Part shown: one piece after another, positions 61,629 to 64,000 of the stretch
Numbering within the stretch: position 1 is the stretch's first letter
How the letters are laid out: each line of letters opens with the position of its first letter
Origin: Asterella californica
Lineage: Eukaryota > Streptophyta > Marchantiopsida > Marchantiales > Aytoniaceae
Reading direction: 5' to 3'
DNA length: 64,000 bases
Assembly (NCBI GenBank): GCA_036924285.1
Contig: JAYKYS010000009.1
Span: 18,518,001 to 18,582,000, forward strand
Translations under genes and position numbers: made by a program
The notes under the pieces: generated by a model
Databases searched by the model: none
What the model saw: the letters and a program-made list of their open reading frames with translations, nothing else
What the model was told of the DNA's origin: nothing

Positions 61629-63145
61629 TTTCACTTTATTTACGTGAATCATGAATAGAGAATATCCTACTATTGATTTTGTTTTTTGTCTTGTCGCTCC
61701 ATGAACTTTATGAGCTTCTCTTGTAGCTGAACTTCTTCAAAAAGCCTTGAATGAATTTCTCCTTCAATTCTGTTAATGTCGAGCACTTCATGTCTCTGAT
61801 GACCTTGTATTTAATCTAATCCAACTTATCTTTGTATAATTCTTTACCTTAAAGTCAACTTCTACAAGATACGAGTACGAGCGGTCCATGAATTCCATGG
61901 ATGACCTATGTCTCAATATAGTTAACTCCACATATATTTGTAAATTTAGAATATTATCTGTTTCTTTCTCTCGTCTGTAGTAAAATATATGTTAGGTCTT
62001 GTTATTAGTATCTTATTTCATTTAATCATCTTATCTCTGAAAGATGTCAAAATTTAAGTTCTCTCAAAGTTGATATGTTGCATATTATCATATTTTGACA
62101 GTCAGTCTCAAATCAGGTTATAGTCTACTTATAAGGAAAGTCACCTAACTGTTCAAATCTTTTGTAACAATATTTCAATAAGTTTTTGAAACTGACGAAT
62201 CTCGTAAAGTTGGCATCAATCTAAATGCCAACTTTACGAGATTCGTCAGTTTCAAAAACTGACGAATCTCTTTTGAAACAACATAGAGTTAAAATATTTT
62301 ATGATCTGTTAACAAAAGCTGAAAATTTTATTCTTATCTAGAAATATTGGTTACTACATACTAAATCAAAAAGAGTTCTTAAGAAAATTTTAATATATTA
62401 ATAATAGTATAGCAGTTACTTAAAACTCTGATCATGTTTATCTTATTAAATCTATTTGATATGGAATTTAAAATTAATTATATAATAAAACTTGAATAAT
62501 AATTAAATTCCATAAAAGATTTTACAAATATCTTAAGAAGGAAACTATTTTCTAAAAAATACGTTACTTCTTACCAACTGTTTAAATAAAACAAATGTTT
62601 GTTCATGTACTGTAATCGTTAATATACTAGCTTTGGCTATTTTAGCCCCTCAATTTTTCGTACAGTTCAGTACATTGGATGGTAAAAATTGTATAGAATA
62701 TGTTTAGAAAAATTAGATCACAATATCTTACCATCAAAATGGCGGTATGTGTCGCAACACCGACCTTAAAAAGTCCACCACTCCATATATGAGGTGTAAA
62801 AGGAGAATGCCAAAGTTAAAATAAAAAACTTTAGAAAAAAGGAAAAAATCCAATAATAACAGTGTTTATCCACACACAGATGCTTATCCTTGAAGTTTCT
62901 GTTAAGAAATGAAAAGAATAAAAATCCGTTGAATTTAAGAACCCAAATATTATGAACTAACAGCAGAAAAAGATTGTTATTATTCAATAGGTTGAGGAGC
63001 AAAAGGAGGAATGTTCCTAAGGAAGCATCTTAGCTAATAGCTAACCATGGCCGAGTTAGTTGGTATGCTAGTAGCTAACCAAGGCTACAGTGAATAGATG
63101 TTATGAGAAGATGATCAGCCATATATTTTTATTTTTATTTTATTT
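61629..63145. other. AT-rich non-coding stretch
   Basis: No recognisable gene. A strong inverted repeat lies at about 62190-62275: AACTGACGAATCTCGTAAAG and its inverse TTTACGAGATTCGTCAGTTT, followed by a further partial copy. The minus-strand ORF at 62766-63002 is Phe/Leu-rich low complexity. Confidence 0.4.
62188..62272. repeat. Perfect hairpin with ~33-bp arms plus third partial arm
   Basis: TTTTTGAAACTGACGAATCT extends to GTTGGCAT and is inverted as ATGCCAACTTTACGAGATTC ending CAGTTTCAAAAA, around a short CAATCTAA loop. A third, direct partial copy, CTGACGAATCTC, follows immediately. The layout (arm, inverse, arm) is like the palindrome at 50.3 kb. Confidence 0.85.
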
Positions 63146-63709
63146 TTAAAAGAAAATCAGACAGGGCCGGATGTAGTTTATTCGCCGGTTGCACGCCAGG
63201 TTGATCGCCTGGTCGCTCTCGTGCATGGACCAAACGGTCCACTTGTTACACAGTTGTTCATTTCTACCTAAGCGGGGCCGCGTCCTCCTACCATCGCAGT
63301 GAATCTCCTGGCTACCGCACTTGCTAACCTGCTGTCTACTATTATGACTACTATCTAGATTCGTGGCAATCGGCCTATTCGTCTTCACTTTCGTACCATT
63401 CTTGTCGTGGTCATCGTTCCTGTTGAACTTCGCATTCTTCACCTCGATGACCTGCCGCCATCGCTTGCGATACGTGTCATGTATGGGCTTCTTACGCTGA
63501 TTCTTGCCAACTTGTCTGGTAGAGGTGGCAACCACCTTCGAGAGATCACTCGTGCCGCCCGTGTTGTTGTTGCTCTTCTCATCCTGAATTTGCATCATAC
63601 GCCTTTTCATTCTGCACTTCCTCTCGCAATCGGGGTTCATCAACCTGTTCATCTCTTGGTTGGGCTTCCGTCTGTGATCGCTCCGCTTCTTGCTAATCGG
63701 CCTTGTCAT
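63146..63709 (-). CDS. Unrecognised basic ORF (187 codons)
   Basis: The second-longest intact ORF in the window. It starts with ATG at 63709 and is very rich in Lys, Arg, Asn and Gln (SKKRSDHRRKPNQEMNRL, ERKCRMKRRMMQ), with no hydrophobic core to speak of. A nucleic-acid-binding gag-like or disordered protein is possible. It may also be a shadow of a lost frame: the plus strand carries a 105-codon Leu/Val-rich ORF over the same DNA. It lies 53 bp downstream of the next ORF on the same strand. No family is recognised. Confidence 0.3.
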   Translation of the reverse strand: MTRPISKKRSDHRRKPNQEMNRLMNPDCERKCRMKRRMMQIQDEKSNNNTGGTSDLSKVVATSTRQVGKNQRKKPIHDTYRKRWRQVIEVKNAKFNRNDDHDKNGTKVKTNRPIATNLDSSHNSRQQVSKCGSQEIHCDGRRTRPRLGRNEQLCNKWTVWSMHESDQAINLACNRRINYIRPCLIFF

Positions 63710-63762
63710 TATGCGAAGTTATGAATTGGCAGGTTTTGGTTTCTCTCACTGTGTAACTCGCT

Positions 63763-63981
63763 TCAGTTGTCGTTTTGGATGTCATTTCCCTGCTCTCGGC
63801 TCCGACCATCTCTGGTATCTTCAATCCTCTCCACCATGTTCATGATCAATTCTCTTCCTTCCCTTCTACTCATGTTCCCATCCGCAAGGATTTCCAGAGG
63901 CGTCATGTGTGACAAACGACCCACGAGATCTTCGCTGTATCGGCTTTGTCTCTCGGCTTGTCTACGAGTCCCCTCTCCCAT
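63763..63981 (-). CDS. Unrecognised charged ORF at the window edge (72 codons)
   Basis: Reads MGEGTRRQAERQSRY, then MTPLEILADGN, then a Glu/Arg-rich helix-like end. It sits just upstream of the basic 187-codon ORF on the minus strand, and both are less AT-rich than the DNA to 63.1 kb. The pair could be the start of a transposon gag-like gene that continues beyond the window. No domain recognised. Confidence 0.25.
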   Translation of the reverse strand: MGEGTRRQAERQSRYSEDLVGRLSHMTPLEILADGNMSRREGRELIMNMVERIEDTRDGRSREQGNDIQNDN

Positions 63982-64000
63982 TCGTCAGATTTCTCTCATG

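Noticed and set aside
1..64000. CRISPR arrays, rRNA genes, organelle or prokaryotic operons
   Set aside because: None seen; tandem repeats here lack regular spacers and the gene structure is eukaryotic.

Overview
This is nuclear DNA of a eukaryote, most likely a land plant. The one well-supported host gene is a 10-exon, spliced gene of the plant Core-2/I-branching N-acetylglucosaminyltransferase-like family (GT14/DUF266). Its introns are 228-1089 bp with GT-AG borders, plus one GC-AG intron. There are no bacterial-style operons, rRNAs or CRISPR arrays. The mix of a C-terminal LINE ORF, tRNA-derived SINE-like sequence, MITEs, a fold-back element, a Kolobok-like transposase relic and a Replitron-like HUH Rep relic suits a repeat-rich plant genome. 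A non-flowering lineage such as a bryophyte, lycophyte or fern is a guess that I cannot prove from sequence.

Layout. 1-29.5 kb is AT-rich and repeat-dominated. It holds a decayed Kolobok-like DDE transposase on the minus strand (2.2-4.6 kb), diverged 278-bp repeats (11.5-12.5 kb), and a decayed HUH endonuclease (Rep) gene of Replitron type on the plus strand (core 15.4-16.4 kb, possible N-terminal part from 14.6 kb or earlier). It also holds a tRNA-like SINE (about 18.0 kb), a hairpin-headed ~270-bp repeat family (19.3, 24.3 and 28.4 kb, the last tandemly duplicated) and a MITE with a 10-bp target duplication beside an empty-site paralogue (26.0 kb).

29.6-43.4 kb is a more GC-balanced, low-repeat island with the intact GT14-family gene at 32,665-38,420. 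I recognise nothing else coding in that island. From 43.7 kb the repeats resume: a 13-bp minisatellite next to a 5'-truncated LINE, a decayed gag zinc knuckle (47.5 kb), nested palindromes (50.3 kb), a second copy of the MITE in inverted orientation (50.6 kb), and a 157-bp x 3 tandem array (53.6-54.1 kb).

The largest structure is a 5.36-kb fold-back element (54,525-59,887) flanked by a 10-bp direct repeat. Its arms are about 2.2 kb, and each arm carries a smaller unit with the same inverted ends. Right of it lies a decayed reading frame (about 59.9-61.6 kb) in which every premature stop can be explained by one C-to-T change. Basic, unrecognised minus-strand ORFs lie at the right edge.

The genes do not form a pathway. 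The GT14-family gene is a Golgi glycosyltransferase candidate, and almost everything else is transposon-derived. The item I consider most novel is the Replitron-like Rep relic, which is visible only when frames are stitched by eye across frameshifts and stops.
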